The notes beneath the pieces were generated by a model. That model had not been told where the DNA came from. It was given only the letters and a program-made list of their open reading frames with translations, and ran no database searches. The position numbers were made by a program, and so were the translations under genes. Below are positions 14,977 to 24,639 of a DNA stretch of 48,262 bases, in pieces; the stretch's first letter is position 1; each line of letters opens with the position of its first letter. This stretch comes from a virus, in IMG/VR virus record IMGVR_UViG_3300043433_000039, positions 1-48,262 of that record. One strand, 5' to 3'.

Positions 14977-17900
14977 TATTCGCGTAAGCGCCGACGTTGC
15001 TGGCGTCGAAAAGGAACTTGACAAGCTGCGTGCCAAAACCGAGAAAATCGGCGCGGTACTAGCGTCTGGTGAGGTCGGTATTGATACCCGCGACGCCAAG
15101 GCCGACCTGGCTGAGCTTGAGGAGAGCGCTCAGCGCTTGATTAAGTTGCTGGATCGCGCAAAAGGTAGCGGCGACGGGCTTTCTGGTGTCGATTTTGATT
15201 CTGTGTCGGATTCGTTGGCTAAGGCCGCAAAGGCCGCAGGGGCGCTCGATCAGATTTTGGATGCCGTGGGTCAGTCTAGCGGCATGTCGGCCACTGTGCG
15301 CAATGCTAAGCTGGCCGCTGACCATATTCAGCGTGCAGCCCGCGCTCAGGAGATTTTGAGTCGAGAGGGCATTAAGCTTTCCCGTTCCCAAGCGGATTCC
15401 GCAAAACAACAGTTTGACCGGTGGCGTCAATCTGGTGCCCGTGGCACAACTCGAATCAAGAATACCGAGTTTGACGATTGGCTGTCTGGTGGATGGCGCG
15501 GCTACTCAATGGACGAAAAAGAGGCGCAGAGACACCGTACAGAGGTGCTGCGCTCGGTGGGCATTGACGCCCCTGCAACCCCAAAAGAAAAGGAAGACGC
15601 TAAAGCAAGGCGCACCCGGATGCTGACAACTGCTGCTAGCGCGGCGGGTGGCGCTATTGCTGGCACCATGTCTGGCGGCGGTCTGGGTCTCGGTTCGTTG
15701 GCCGGTGGTGCCCTGGGGATGATTCCAGGGGCCGGTATGTTTCTGGGTCCGATTGGCGGTGCTTTGGGCGGATTGATGGATCGCGGTATCGAGCGGGCCG
15801 GGCAAGAAGGGGCCGACTTGACCGACCTCCGCCACGCCGTCGGTGCTGCAACGGTTGATTTCAATGCGCTGCGTGACTCGGTTCGTTATTTCACCGAAGG
15901 CCTTGGTGTTACCTACAACGAATCGGCCAAACTAGCGCGGGCCTTTGCGCATACGGCGACCAATGCGGACGCCATGAATATCGGGCGTGACGTAGGTTCT
16001 GCTATAGGTTATGGCCGTGGCTACGGCATTTCGCCTGAGTCATCGGTGCAGTTCTTTGCCAACATGCGCCAGTACAGCGTGACCGGCAATGAACGGGACG
16101 GCAAGCGATTGGCGCTGCAAATCGCTGAGGCGGTGCAGCGCGGCGGCACTTCAGCCAAGATGGATGAGGTTCTGTCCTCGATCCAGGGTTTTGTGCAGAA
16201 CTCCACCCGAGCATCACTAAGCCAAAGCAATGCAGAGGCCTACGCCTCCTTTATGGCTTCGTTGAGCGGTCTCTCCATGCCCGGTATGCGTGGCGACCCG
16301 GCGGGCGCTGCCAATGTGATGAACAAGGCCGATATGGCGATGCGTCAGGGCGGCATGTTTGGCCCGGCATCGCATAACCTCAGCCTGGGTGCTTACCAAA
16401 ACCTGTTTGGCCGGGAATTTAACGCCATTGATGCCAAGCTCATCAATGAGCAAGGGGCTTTCAACGACATCGGCAAGTCGTTCGACAATATGATTGGTAT
16501 GGCCGAAGACCGTGGCGACACGGCAGAAGCCGAACGTCTGCGCCGGATGAAGCCGATGGGCAAGGGCAAGACCGCGCTATCCGTGAATATGGACTTCGTT
16601 GAGAAGCAGTTCGGCCACCTGGGGACCACGGGCTTTGCCGAAGCCGGTGCCAACCACTTCGGTATGGGGTTAAACGAGTTCACTGCACTGTACAAAGGTT
16701 ACAAGAATGATAGGAACCTAGGTGGCCTTGAATCGACGCTGAAATCCAGCGGTATCGACATCAACACCCTTAACCCGAAGCAGATTTCCGCACTGGCTGA
16801 GCTTTCGACGGCTGACAATGCCGGAATTCGCAATCAGGCCAGCAAGCTCATGGGCCTCAAGGGCGCGGACGCCCTTAGCAACCCCGAGTCTGACAAGCTG
16901 AAAAAGGCCATGTCTGGTGACGACTCAGACGCCTTGCGACGAATGGTCCTAAACCTGACGGCCACCCATGCCTCCAGGGACCATGGCGAAATCATGCGCC
17001 AGCAACAGTCCGATATGTCGAATGCCATGCAGAAGCTGGCTACAGAGCTAATCCCGCTCACTATGACTATTAAGGACGGGATTATTGCGATGGTCAGCAA
17101 AATCGCACCGGATTCGCCGTTGGCCGCTCAGGCCAGGGGTGAGAGAGACGCCGTTAGCGAATACAACTTCACAAAGACTGGCCGCAAGGGTTTAGCGGGA
17201 GAATGGATTGATGATCCCAACTCGGCAGACATGAAGGCACGTCAGGCGGCGGCGATTGAAGAGCTTCGCAAGGCGCAAGCCGATGGCGTATTGAGCGCCG
17301 AAGGTAGGCGCATTCTAGATCAGGTTGATGCGGCTCAAGCACCCGCTGGCGGTACGTCGTCTTCCTCTGAACCTGGCGCGGCAAGCTCGTCGGTGGCGGG
17401 CAAGGCTGTGAAGCCAAGAAAAGGGATGCGCCTAACGCCTGAAGAGCTGGCCTACCTTGGCGAGACTGATAAGTTGCTGGGTGCACCCAAAGGAACCTCA
17501 GCAGCTCAGATTCAAGTGGAAAGCGGAAACGACCCGGAGGCAGTCTCTCCCCGTGGCGCGTGGGGTCTTGGTCAAATCATGCCGAAAGAACGGGCGGAAA
17601 TGGAGCGCCGGATGGGGCGCAAAATTGAGACCCGCATGGATATGCTGGAAGCCCACCGTCTCATGATGCAGGAAAACATGGGCCAGTTTGGTAACGTCAA
17701 AGACGCGCAGCGAGCCTACAACGGCGGCTGGAAACGTAGTAAATGGCTGAATAGCGAAACAGCGTCTTATGCCGAATCCATCGAGGCAACACGCCGTGCA
17801 AATACTGCCGCGAATTATGGCCTGGTTTTGGCCGAAGACGGCAAGCTACCGGCTGGCATAGCCCCTGGAGTCGGCGGGGAAAACGGTGCGCAACGTCACG

Positions 17901-18010
17901 ATATTCGGATTGATAACCGCGTGACGGTGCAGGACCCGAATGGCAACGAAAAAGGCGGATCAGTTGTGCAGACGCAAGTCGGCGCACCGGTACCGGCGGG
18001 GTCAAGCTAA
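14960..18010 (+). CDS. Tape measure protein with C-terminal lytic transglycosylase domain
   Basis: A 1016-residue protein, the longest in the window, as expected for the ruler that sets tail length. Residues 1-110 are helical with heptads. Residues about 225-280 are a Gly-rich hydrophobic stretch (GGAIAGTMSGGGLGLG and onward) that may enter the membrane on ejection. Residues about 845-930 form an SLT-type transglycosylase domain with Glu 854 (QVESGND), WGLGQIMP and AYNGG, probably to open murein during DNA entry. The last 90 residues are flexible. The stop overlaps the next start (TAATG). Confidence 0.88.
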   Translation: MTTGPSIRVSADVAGVEKELDKLRAKTEKIGAVLASGEVGIDTRDAKADLAELEESAQRLIKLLDRAKGSGDGLSGVDFDSVSDSLAKAAKAAGALDQILDAVGQSSGMSATVRNAKLAADHIQRAARAQEILSREGIKLSRSQADSAKQQFDRWRQSGARGTTRIKNTEFDDWLSGGWRGYSMDEKEAQRHRTEVLRSVGIDAPATPKEKEDAKARRTRMLTTAASAAGGAIAGTMSGGGLGLGSLAGGALGMIPGAGMFLGPIGGALGGLMDRGIERAGQEGADLTDLRHAVGAATVDFNALRDSVRYFTEGLGVTYNESAKLARAFAHTATNADAMNIGRDVGSAIGYGRGYGISPESSVQFFANMRQYSVTGNERDGKRLALQIAEAVQRGGTSAKMDEVLSSIQGFVQNSTRASLSQSNAEAYASFMASLSGLSMPGMRGDPAGAANVMNKADMAMRQGGMFGPASHNLSLGAYQNLFGREFNAIDAKLINEQGAFNDIGKSFDNMIGMAEDRGDTAEAERLRRMKPMGKGKTALSVNMDFVEKQFGHLGTTGFAEAGANHFGMGLNEFTALYKGYKNDRNLGGLESTLKSSGIDINTLNPKQISALAELSTADNAGIRNQASKLMGLKGADALSNPESDKLKKAMSGDDSDALRRMVLNLTATHASRDHGEIMRQQQSDMSNAMQKLATELIPLTMTIKDGIIAMVSKIAPDSPLAAQARGERDAVSEYNFTKTGRKGLAGEWIDDPNSADMKARQAAAIEELRKAQADGVLSAEGRRILDQVDAAQAPAGGTSSSSEPGAASSSVAGKAVKPRKGMRLTPEELAYLGETDKLLGAPKGTSAAQIQVESGNDPEAVSPRGAWGLGQIMPKERAEMERRMGRKIETRMDMLEAHRLMMQENMGQFGNVKDAQRAYNGGWKRSKWLNSETASYAESIEATRRANTAANYGLVLAEDGKLPAGIAPGVGGENGAQRHDIRIDNRVTVQDPNGNEKGGSVVQTQVGAPVPAGSS

Positions 18011-19488
18011 TGCGATTGTACGAACCGAAAATCGAAGTGCGTCTGGTCAAGGCCTTTCCGCGTAAAGATATTGTTCCAGATGTGCCAGTGGCGACGCGTT
18101 ACGAATCGCCATACATGCGCTCCTTCTTACTGACAGACTATCTGGGTGATGCGGGCGCGGTCAGGACCAGCAAAAGCATCCGGCAACCCGCTGGCGGCTT
18201 CTCGATTACCTTTGCCGACAAAGTGAATAGCGACTTTTACGACACCATTTACGCCATGATTGAGCCGATGGATATGGTCGAAATGCGCTTTTGTCATGAC
18301 CCGAACGAATACGCGAAACCGCTTGAGGGTTACCGTCCACCTATCGTTATGCGTGGCCTGGTGTCGAATGTGACGCGTAGCGAAACCATGACGGGCGGCA
18401 AGCCGGTGCGCACGGTTACTGTGTCGGGCCAGGATTACGGCAAGATTCTCCAGATTTTCCAGATTTTCTATCTGAATAATTCTGTCGTGGGCGACAATCT
18501 GTTGACCGAGTTTCAGTGGTTTCAGAAGTACGCCAAAGACGGTGCGCCGAAGCTGCAATTTGCCAACGAGTTTGTTGATAGCGTTCTATCGAAGGTTGTG
18601 AATCCATACCTAGAGCGCTTTTCGTCTCGATCAGACGGAGCCAAGGTTGACGCGGCTGTAATCAAGAACTGGACTGCAAAAACGTCTGTAGATGGCGTTA
18701 TTTCACCGTGGCTGATTAACCAGTTTAACAACGTCTCTCTGTATCAGATGATGGCGAAATTGCTGGATATTGGCCCGTTTAACGAGCTATACGTGGAAGA
18801 CTCAGAGGATGGCGTTGTGCTGAATGCCAGGCCCGCACCGTTTCTGGATGCGATGGGCAATCCGATTCAAGGCGTCCGCCCAGAAAAAATTAAGATTGAC
18901 TCCGAGGACGTTGTTTCGATGAGCGTCAATCGGACCGATGCCGGGACGGCAAACTACTTCTGGGTTAGCGCAAGCCAGTGGTCCATGTACAACAACGAGA
19001 CCCAAAAAATGCTTGCTTCGGTGGGCAAGGAATCAAGTTTCATCAAGTTTGACTACCTGAATAGCAACATGGCTTATTACGGTATTCGCAAAATGGAAGT
19101 CGAAACGGCGCTGCTGCCCAACGACTATATTCCATCTGATTCTGATAAAAGCGCACAGTCCAAATCCAATTCCGTGAAGTCGGGCAACTGGATTGAAAAC
19201 AGGCGAGACCTGCTGGCCGAAATCAACAAAGACAACGTGATTTTTGAGAACGGGTCTATGCGACTGCGTGGAAATGAGCGCGTGAAGGCCGGTATGCAAC
19301 TGGAGCTGACCCGTGGTGGCGGCAACGTAAAGTCTTCTGCTTACGTGACGCAGGTGGATCACGAATACATTCCGTACCAAGGTTTTTTCACAAACGTCAT
19401 TTTTGAGCGTGGCACCGGCTTCATCAATCGTTCGCAGCAAAAAACACCGGTTTATTTTGACGAAATTGACGGCTGGGGCGCTCAATGA
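18010..19488 (+). CDS. Baseplate hub protein (Mu gp44 / P2 gpD-like position)
   Basis: A 492-residue protein coupled to the tape measure gene by an overlapping stop and start. It is beta-rich, with MRGLVSNVTRSETMTGGKPVRTVTVSGQD pieces typical of hub proteins that surround the top of the spike, a helical middle, and a C-terminal barrel-like part (MRLRGNERVKAGMQLELTRG, YVTQVDHEYIPYQGFF). The next gene encodes the spike. The call rests on gene order plus these motifs; the exact family was not verified. Confidence 0.7.
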   Translation: MRLYEPKIEVRLVKAFPRKDIVPDVPVATRYESPYMRSFLLTDYLGDAGAVRTSKSIRQPAGGFSITFADKVNSDFYDTIYAMIEPMDMVEMRFCHDPNEYAKPLEGYRPPIVMRGLVSNVTRSETMTGGKPVRTVTVSGQDYGKILQIFQIFYLNNSVVGDNLLTEFQWFQKYAKDGAPKLQFANEFVDSVLSKVVNPYLERFSSRSDGAKVDAAVIKNWTAKTSVDGVISPWLINQFNNVSLYQMMAKLLDIGPFNELYVEDSEDGVVLNARPAPFLDAMGNPIQGVRPEKIKIDSEDVVSMSVNRTDAGTANYFWVSASQWSMYNNETQKMLASVGKESSFIKFDYLNSNMAYYGIRKMEVETALLPNDYIPSDSDKSAQSKSNSVKSGNWIENRRDLLAEINKDNVIFENGSMRLRGNERVKAGMQLELTRGGGNVKSSAYVTQVDHEYIPYQGFFTNVIFERGTGFINRSQQKTPVYFDEIDGWGAQ

Positions 19489-20258
19489 AACTTGATTTAG
19501 CTCGGGTGCTGGATATACACCCTGAATCCAATAGCGTTGACCTTGAGCTAATGGACGATGGCCGGAAAATGGCTGGCGTTACCTGCATGAGTCCGCTTGC
19601 CGGTACCGATTTTGGGTCGGCGGGGCTGGCCCCGGCTGAGAATGGTGGTTATGGCTCGAAGAAGTCTCAGAGCCGAGAGATTATCGCTATCGTGTCATGG
19701 GTCAATCAACTGCCTATCGTACTTGGGTTTATCTTCCCGCAGGTGTCACAATGCCTGTTTATGGAAAAGGGTCGCTGGGTCTATCGCCACCCGTCAGACG
19801 CCTATTTTACGATTGACTCGAAGGGTAATGCCGAGTTCTACCATCCGTCCGGTGCGTTTGTACGGCTTGGCGAAAGCGGTGGGCACGAAGACCTGACCGG
19901 TAAGGACTACGACGGCAAGTGGAAAATCACCCGTAATACGAGCCGCAAGGTCAACATTCATGTGGAGCAGAGCGGTGGTACGGCTTCGTTGAATGTTGCG
20001 CCAGACGGCTCTATCGTTGTCAATTCAAAGAGCACGGTAACCGTGAATGCCGATGGTGAGACAACCATTAAGGCACCACACGTCACGGTTGATACCCCGG
20101 AGGCGCATTTCACTGGGAACGTTGTAGCTGACGGCACAATTACAGACCTTTCCGGGTCGGGTGGTCGCTCGATGGACAGTATGCGCTCTGTGTTTAATGC
20201 GCATGACCACAGCGACCCACAAGGCGGTAAAGTTCAGCCTCCGGCAGTTGAAATGTAG
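19485..20258 (+). CDS. Baseplate spike / membrane-puncturing protein (gpV/gp45-like)
   Basis: A 257-residue protein starting inside the hub stop (ATGA). An N-terminal OB-like domain (GVTCMSPLAGTDFGSAGLAP, IIAIVSWVNQLPIVLGFIF) is followed by a repetitive beta region (VNIHVEQSGGTASLNV, STVTVNADGETTIKAP) that suggests a trimeric beta-helix needle. The C-terminus has HDHSDPQGG, the HxH plus Gly-rich pattern of the iron-binding apex in P2 and Mu spikes. It is the tip that pierces the outer membrane. Confidence 0.82.
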   Translation: MKLDLARVLDIHPESNSVDLELMDDGRKMAGVTCMSPLAGTDFGSAGLAPAENGGYGSKKSQSREIIAIVSWVNQLPIVLGFIFPQVSQCLFMEKGRWVYRHPSDAYFTIDSKGNAEFYHPSGAFVRLGESGGHEDLTGKDYDGKWKITRNTSRKVNIHVEQSGGTASLNVAPDGSIVVNSKSTVTVNADGETTIKAPHVTVDTPEAHFTGNVVADGTITDLSGSGGRSMDSMRSVFNAHDHSDPQGGKVQPPAVEM

Positions 20259-20275
20259 CGGATTGATTGGGGTTG

Positions 20276-20291
20276 GTCGTGACTACATATT
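20276..20291 (+). promoter_or_regulatory. GTCGTGAC-type promoter-like element, copy 7
   Basis: GTCGTGAC, TA, then the hexamer CATATT, in the 39-bp gap after the spike gene. The base 7 after the last T is 20298, the A of the next ATG, so a leaderless mRNA is predicted. A near-repeat, GTCATGAC, overlaps the start codon at 20295-20302. Confidence 0.5.
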
Positions 20292-20297
20292 TGGGTC

Positions 20298-21464
20298 ATG
20301 ACCACCCCCATGCAGAAAGCCGATCAACGGCCCATTTCGTTCGTGCTGCACAACATGGCGTTCGGAGAACCGCCTGTTGAGGTCAAACTCGTCATTCGGC
20401 CAGAAGACCTAACCAGAACCGATACATCGCGTCTGAATACCATGCAAACCCTGGGTGGTGCGTGGGGCGATAACTTTGGTCCTGGTATTCCACTGGTGCA
20501 GCTTGCCGGTACTACTGGCTGGGGTTCCGGCGGACGCCCGGACGGCCTGGCTGAATTTGAATACTTGCACAAGACGATTTTTGTGGAATGGCACAAAAAG
20601 CGTGCCGAAGTGTTGGACGCAGGTCTTGATCCAGACCTGGTGAAACTGATCTTCCTGGACAAGCTAGATAACTTTGAATGGGTTGTCGGCCCCCAGAACT
20701 TTGTGCTGAAGCGGAACAAACAACGTCCGCTGCTGTCGCAATACCAAATCAATCTCACCTGGTTGTCGTATGACGTGGCCGAATCCCTTGATGCTTTGGA
20801 TTCGCTGCTTAGCGCTGATTCGCTCAGCGAGCTTGAGCTGGATGGCCTGGATTCAATGATGGCCTCCGTCAAGAAAATCGAGCAATTTGCCAGCGACATT
20901 CAGAAAAAGATTGGCGACGTTCTGGGTCCTATCAAGGATGCGTTTAACCGCGTTGTTACCCTGACCGCAAAGGTTTTGAACGCTGTGAACCGTGTCATCA
21001 AGGCCGGTATGGGGGTTGTGAGCGCCATTACAAATGGCCTTTTGGGTTTGGCGACTAGCCTGACCCGTGCAGCGGCAAACATTACCGGGATCGTGCAAGG
21101 GATCATTAGCGTACCAATGCGAATCAAGGCGCAGTTTCAGCGCGTTTTCCTGGCCTTTGAAAATGCCTTCTGTGTACTAAGAAACATTTTCCGCCGTCGC
21201 CAGTTCTTGCCGAATTACGACGCGCTTTATGGCGCATCGCTCTGTTCGTCAACTGCCGGTGGTCGCCCAATTTCTCGGTTTGATACCGAAAACCCGTGGC
21301 CGGTGCTGTATCCAGTGAAAACGTCGGCGGTATCGGTGTCTAGCTCTGCCAGTTCGGCGCTGTCTCGTTTGGCGACTGCTGATCCTGTGTTGCAGCCACC
21401 CACTTCGGCCATGCTGGGCGCTGATATGCAATCAGTCAACAACGGCATCACGGTAACGGCATGA
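20298..21464 (+). CDS. Baseplate/tail protein upstream of a LysM-like wedge gene
   Basis: A 388-residue protein lacking a Shine-Dalgarno sequence. Residues 1-165 form a mixed alpha-beta domain (ISFVLHNMAFGEPPVEVKLV, FGPGIPLVQLAGTTGWG, QNFVLKRNKQRPLLSQYQIN) of the type that precedes LysM tail genes in many myophages. Residues 170-290 are long amphipathic and hydrophobic helices. The C-terminus is Ser/Thr-rich. It overlaps the LysM gene by 4 bases. A baseplate connector role is inferred from order. Confidence 0.6.
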   Translation: MTTPMQKADQRPISFVLHNMAFGEPPVEVKLVIRPEDLTRTDTSRLNTMQTLGGAWGDNFGPGIPLVQLAGTTGWGSGGRPDGLAEFEYLHKTIFVEWHKKRAEVLDAGLDPDLVKLIFLDKLDNFEWVVGPQNFVLKRNKQRPLLSQYQINLTWLSYDVAESLDALDSLLSADSLSELELDGLDSMMASVKKIEQFASDIQKKIGDVLGPIKDAFNRVVTLTAKVLNAVNRVIKAGMGVVSAITNGLLGLATSLTRAAANITGIVQGIISVPMRIKAQFQRVFLAFENAFCVLRNIFRRRQFLPNYDALYGASLCSSTAGGRPISRFDTENPWPVLYPVKTSAVSVSSSASSALSRLATADPVLQPPTSAMLGADMQSVNNGITVTA

Positions 21465-22063
21465 CGACGCTACGCGACGCACCAAATGTCCGTTATGCGG
21501 AGGTTCGCTACGGCGACGACCTGAGGCGTATTGCCTTACGTGAGCTGGGTAGCGCCAGCAAGTGGCTGGATTTGGTTGTCCTCAATGGGCTGAAGCCTCC
21601 GTATATCGCTGACACCGGGTCCCAGGGTGTGTTGGCCTACGGCGAGCAAATCAAGATTCCGGCACCAGCATCAACCATTTCGGCGTCTGTCGATCCCGCC
21701 TACGTGTACGGGGTTGATGTGCTGGTTACCCAGAAAAAGCTTCGAGTAGAGAACGGTGATTTTGCGATTGTCTCCGGTGTGGCGAATTTCAGCCAGGCCT
21801 TGTCGCATCGTGTCGTCGTTGAAAAACGTGAGCTGGCATTTCATCCGTCGTATGGGTGCTACGTCCGTTCTTTGCTGGGCCGGGTCAATGGACCGACTGC
21901 TGGCCAGCTTGCCGCGTTCTACGTCAAATCGTCACTCCTTGAGGATTCTCGGGTGAGCGTCATTCAGTCCTGTGTGGCCGAAGTTGTCGGTGACCAGATT
22001 CTAGTAACTGCCAACGTGCAGCCAATTTCTGGCAAGGCCGTTGAATTGAAGCTGGTGGTGTAA
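21461..22063 (+). CDS. LysM plus wedge-like baseplate protein
   Basis: A 200-residue protein. The N-terminal 75 residues fit a LysM-like module, YGDDLRRIALRELGSASKW then a Pro/Ile-rich end (YGEQIKIPAP). Residues 85-200 resemble gp25/gpW-type baseplate wedge proteins (FQALSHRVVVEKRELAFH-like pattern, YGCYVRSLLGRVNG, VQPISGKAVELKLVV), comparable in position to Mu gp46. It starts within the previous stop (ATGA) and is directly followed by the baseplate J-type gene, which supports a wedge function. Confidence 0.65.
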   Translation: MTTLRDAPNVRYAEVRYGDDLRRIALRELGSASKWLDLVVLNGLKPPYIADTGSQGVLAYGEQIKIPAPASTISASVDPAYVYGVDVLVTQKKLRVENGDFAIVSGVANFSQALSHRVVVEKRELAFHPSYGCYVRSLLGRVNGPTAGQLAAFYVKSSLLEDSRVSVIQSCVAEVVGDQILVTANVQPISGKAVELKLVV

Positions 22064-23173
22064 ATGGCCTTTCAGTTAAAAGACTTCGTGTCGATTGTTG
22101 CCTCAATGACCAACCGGGCAAAGGCAACACAGGACAAAATCACAGACTTTAATATCGGCTCCGTGGCCCGGACTCTTATGGAGTCTCCGGCTATCGAGAT
22201 TGAAGAGTTTTATCAGCGAATGTTCGCCGGTATCCTCGAAGCCATTCCGACGGCCATCTACTACGGCTTTAATTTCCAGCTAGTAAGCGCCAGCGCGTCA
22301 CGCGGCCTGGTGCAAGTTTCATTTGGGGTACCGATTGAGGACTCCTTTGTTATTCCGGCTGGAACCATATTTGTCGCGTCTTCAACCAACATTCGCTACC
22401 TCTCGGTGCAGGATGTGGCGGTACCGGTTGGCGTCAGCCAGATTTCCGTTCTGGTTGAGTGTTCTGTACCTGGCTCAATTGGCAATGCCGTTGCTGGCGC
22501 GATTGATGGCACCGTGGTATTTGATTTTCCAACCAATGCGGTTGTATCAAACCTGCCGCTTGTCTCGGGTCAAGATGAAGAGACGGCTGAAGAGCGCCAA
22601 GCACGCTTCACTGATTACATCAAAACCCTGCACCGAGGCACTGGCAGCGCAGTCGAATATGCCGCCAAAGAGGCCCGTGTCTATAACAACGATGGCAGCA
22701 TCGTTGAGTATGTAACGCGAGTGGGTTCAGTCGAGGTTCCTGGTACCTATGACGTGTATATCTACGGCGTCAACCAGGCCGCTTCGCCAGAGTTGATCGC
22801 AGAGGCGCAGAAGCTCGTTGATGGCTACTACGATAGCGCCACAAGCAAATATGCTCCGGGTTACAGACCAGTCGGCATACGCGTCCGTGTATTCAACATG
22901 GAGGAACTGGGGGTTTCGGCAGTATTTACCGTCGAAATGTGGCCCGGTGTGACATTAACCAACTCTTTGAAATCGGACATTTTGACGCGCCTAAGCGCCG
23001 TGATTTCAGGGGTTGCTGCTGGCGACATCCTGAACGTTGAGACCATGACCAATACGGTTTTGGCGACGACTGGCGTGAAAAACGTCCGGTGCAATCTGCT
23101 CGAAAACATTTTGTGCCCGACGAAGACCGCGCTGATTCCGGGTGATATTCAGATTGTTGCAGGGGATGCCTAA
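22064..23173 (+). CDS. Baseplate J-like protein (Mu gp47-like)
   Basis: A 369-residue protein. The N-terminus has FNIGSVARTLMESPAIEIEE, the usual opening of baseplate J proteins, followed by GLVQVSFGVP, IPAGTIFVASSTNIRYLSVQ and SIGNAVAGAID, all standard for this family. The middle (DEETAEERQARFTDYIKTLH) is also typical. It forms part of the wedge that changes shape when the tail contracts. The ATG follows the previous stop immediately, and the stop overlaps the next start. Confidence 0.85.
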   Translation: MAFQLKDFVSIVASMTNRAKATQDKITDFNIGSVARTLMESPAIEIEEFYQRMFAGILEAIPTAIYYGFNFQLVSASASRGLVQVSFGVPIEDSFVIPAGTIFVASSTNIRYLSVQDVAVPVGVSQISVLVECSVPGSIGNAVAGAIDGTVVFDFPTNAVVSNLPLVSGQDEETAEERQARFTDYIKTLHRGTGSAVEYAAKEARVYNNDGSIVEYVTRVGSVEVPGTYDVYIYGVNQAASPELIAEAQKLVDGYYDSATSKYAPGYRPVGIRVRVFNMEELGVSAVFTVEMWPGVTLTNSLKSDILTRLSAVISGVAAGDILNVETMTNTVLATTGVKNVRCNLLENILCPTKTALIPGDIQIVAGDA

Positions 23174-24639
23174 TGCTAGACACCCGCGAGCGTCTGGCGC
23201 GGCACCTATATGGTAGCGCCTTAGACCTTGATTCCGATGCCGCAACGGCACTACGGATTGGACACCAAAATGGCCTTTCGTGGCGTTGCGAAGACGGGTT
23301 CCTGCACGTCTCGGTGGGTGGCGAACCGTTACAGTCGTTTTCTCTTAGCGGATCTCTTCAAGCCCTGGTTAATGAGCTTGTAAACGCTGGCGTTGATGTC
23401 AAGTATTCAAACCCGGAACTGATGCACCTTGCTTCTGGTGCGCTCCTTGAGGGGGTTGGTGACGATCAGTCGTCATCTGCCGATAGCCTAAGGGTGTTTC
23501 AGTCGAACCTATGGGCGCTATTAGACGCTTACGCCATTGAGATTGACGAGGCGGACCGCCAAATTGTAAACGGGATAGCCCAACTTCAAATCGGTACCGC
23601 GACTGGCGAAATCCTTGATTATTGGGGCGAGTTTTTTGGGGTGCCAAGAAACTCTAACGAGCTTGATCCTGAATACAGGACGCGAATGATCGTTGAGATT
23701 CTGCGTCCAAAAAACAACAAGATTGCCATTGAGAATGCAATTGAAGAGGTTGTTGGCGACCGCGTAGAACTTTACGAGCCGTGGCAAGACCTCTTTTATC
23801 TGTCGGTTTCCAGTCTTGATAAAGAGCGTACTTTTGATGGAAATAGCTGGTCGCCATACGTGTTTCGCCCGACTTATAGCGGCCAGCACAATATCGACTG
23901 GTCAAAAGTTATGCCGGTCATCGAAAAGCTGAGACCGGCTGGGGTGTTGCCACTCGACCCTGAGTGGGTGCCTAGTCCTCGCGGGGTCGGCGTTTCCGAT
24001 CACGCACTGGGCTATTCCAGGTCGGACGCCTATAGCAATATCGCCATGTACAACGACCGGATGCTGTTAGATCACTACGTGCTCGGTGATCCGATCACGC
24101 AGAACTATGGCGTCCTGAAATACGACCTGTATAGCCAGATGAACCAGGACGGCATTCGCGGCCCGCTTCTTGGCATGTCGCCACGTCGAAACTTTGTGCG
24201 TGCGCAAGTTGTCCTGTCCGACATGGGCGAAGGCCTGGGTCACGAACGGGCACGTTTTCCTGGTGTTTTTACGACCTATCTGAATGCGCCAGTTCTTGGT
24301 GAATTCTCGTTATCTGAATTTGATCCAGGCAAAACAACCATCGCGCCAGAAGACGTTTATTTACCACTGACAATCAAAGGCGCAGCCAGAAATTACGCGC
24401 AATTTATAGGGCAGGGCGTTCTGAGTTTCTACCTTTTGAACACTCATCTGCGTGCAGACAACCAGCGCAAACCAATTGTGTTTGCAACGGCGGTCGTGAC
24501 AGCAAAATTTCTGGAAGTAAGACCGACTGAGCGTGTCGTTCCCTCGGGCTGGGTAAGCCGAGGTTGGGATAGCAACAGTTGGACTATGCCGTACCAGCCG
24601 AGTGGCGTCTGCATCAATGTGAAAACGGAGAATTTATAG
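23173..24639 (+). CDS. Baseplate/tail protein (gpI/Mu gp48-like, extended)
   Basis: A 488-residue protein coupled by TAATG to the J-like gene. Residues 110-200 (FQSNLWALLDAYAIEIDEAD, LDYWGEFFGVPRNSNELDPE, YRTRMIVEILRPKNNKIAIE) fit the P2 gpI/Mu gp48 group of small baseplate proteins. It is more than twice as long as those, with an extra C-terminal beta-rich part from about residue 240 that may bind the next tail fibre layer. The last codons contain promoter-like element copy 8. Confidence 0.65.
   Translation: MLDTRERLARHLYGSALDLDSDAATALRIGHQNGLSWRCEDGFLHVSVGGEPLQSFSLSGSLQALVNELVNAGVDVKYSNPELMHLASGALLEGVGDDQSSSADSLRVFQSNLWALLDAYAIEIDEADRQIVNGIAQLQIGTATGEILDYWGEFFGVPRNSNELDPEYRTRMIVEILRPKNNKIAIENAIEEVVGDRVELYEPWQDLFYLSVSSLDKERTFDGNSWSPYVFRPTYSGQHNIDWSKVMPVIEKLRPAGVLPLDPEWVPSPRGVGVSDHALGYSRSDAYSNIAMYNDRMLLDHYVLGDPITQNYGVLKYDLYSQMNQDGIRGPLLGMSPRRNFVRAQVVLSDMGEGLGHERARFPGVFTTYLNAPVLGEFSLSEFDPGKTTIAPEDVYLPLTIKGAARNYAQFIGQGVLSFYLLNTHLRADNQRKPIVFATAVVTAKFLEVRPTERVVPSGWVSRGWDSNSWTMPYQPSGVCINVKTENL
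24493..24508 (+). promoter_or_regulatory. GTCGTGAC-type promoter-like element, copy 8 (intragenic)
   Basis: GTCGTGAC, AG, then the hexamer CAAAAT. It is inside the preceding gene, about 145 bp before the next start at 24639, so it could give extra expression of the distal tail and DGR genes. Confidence 0.4.
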
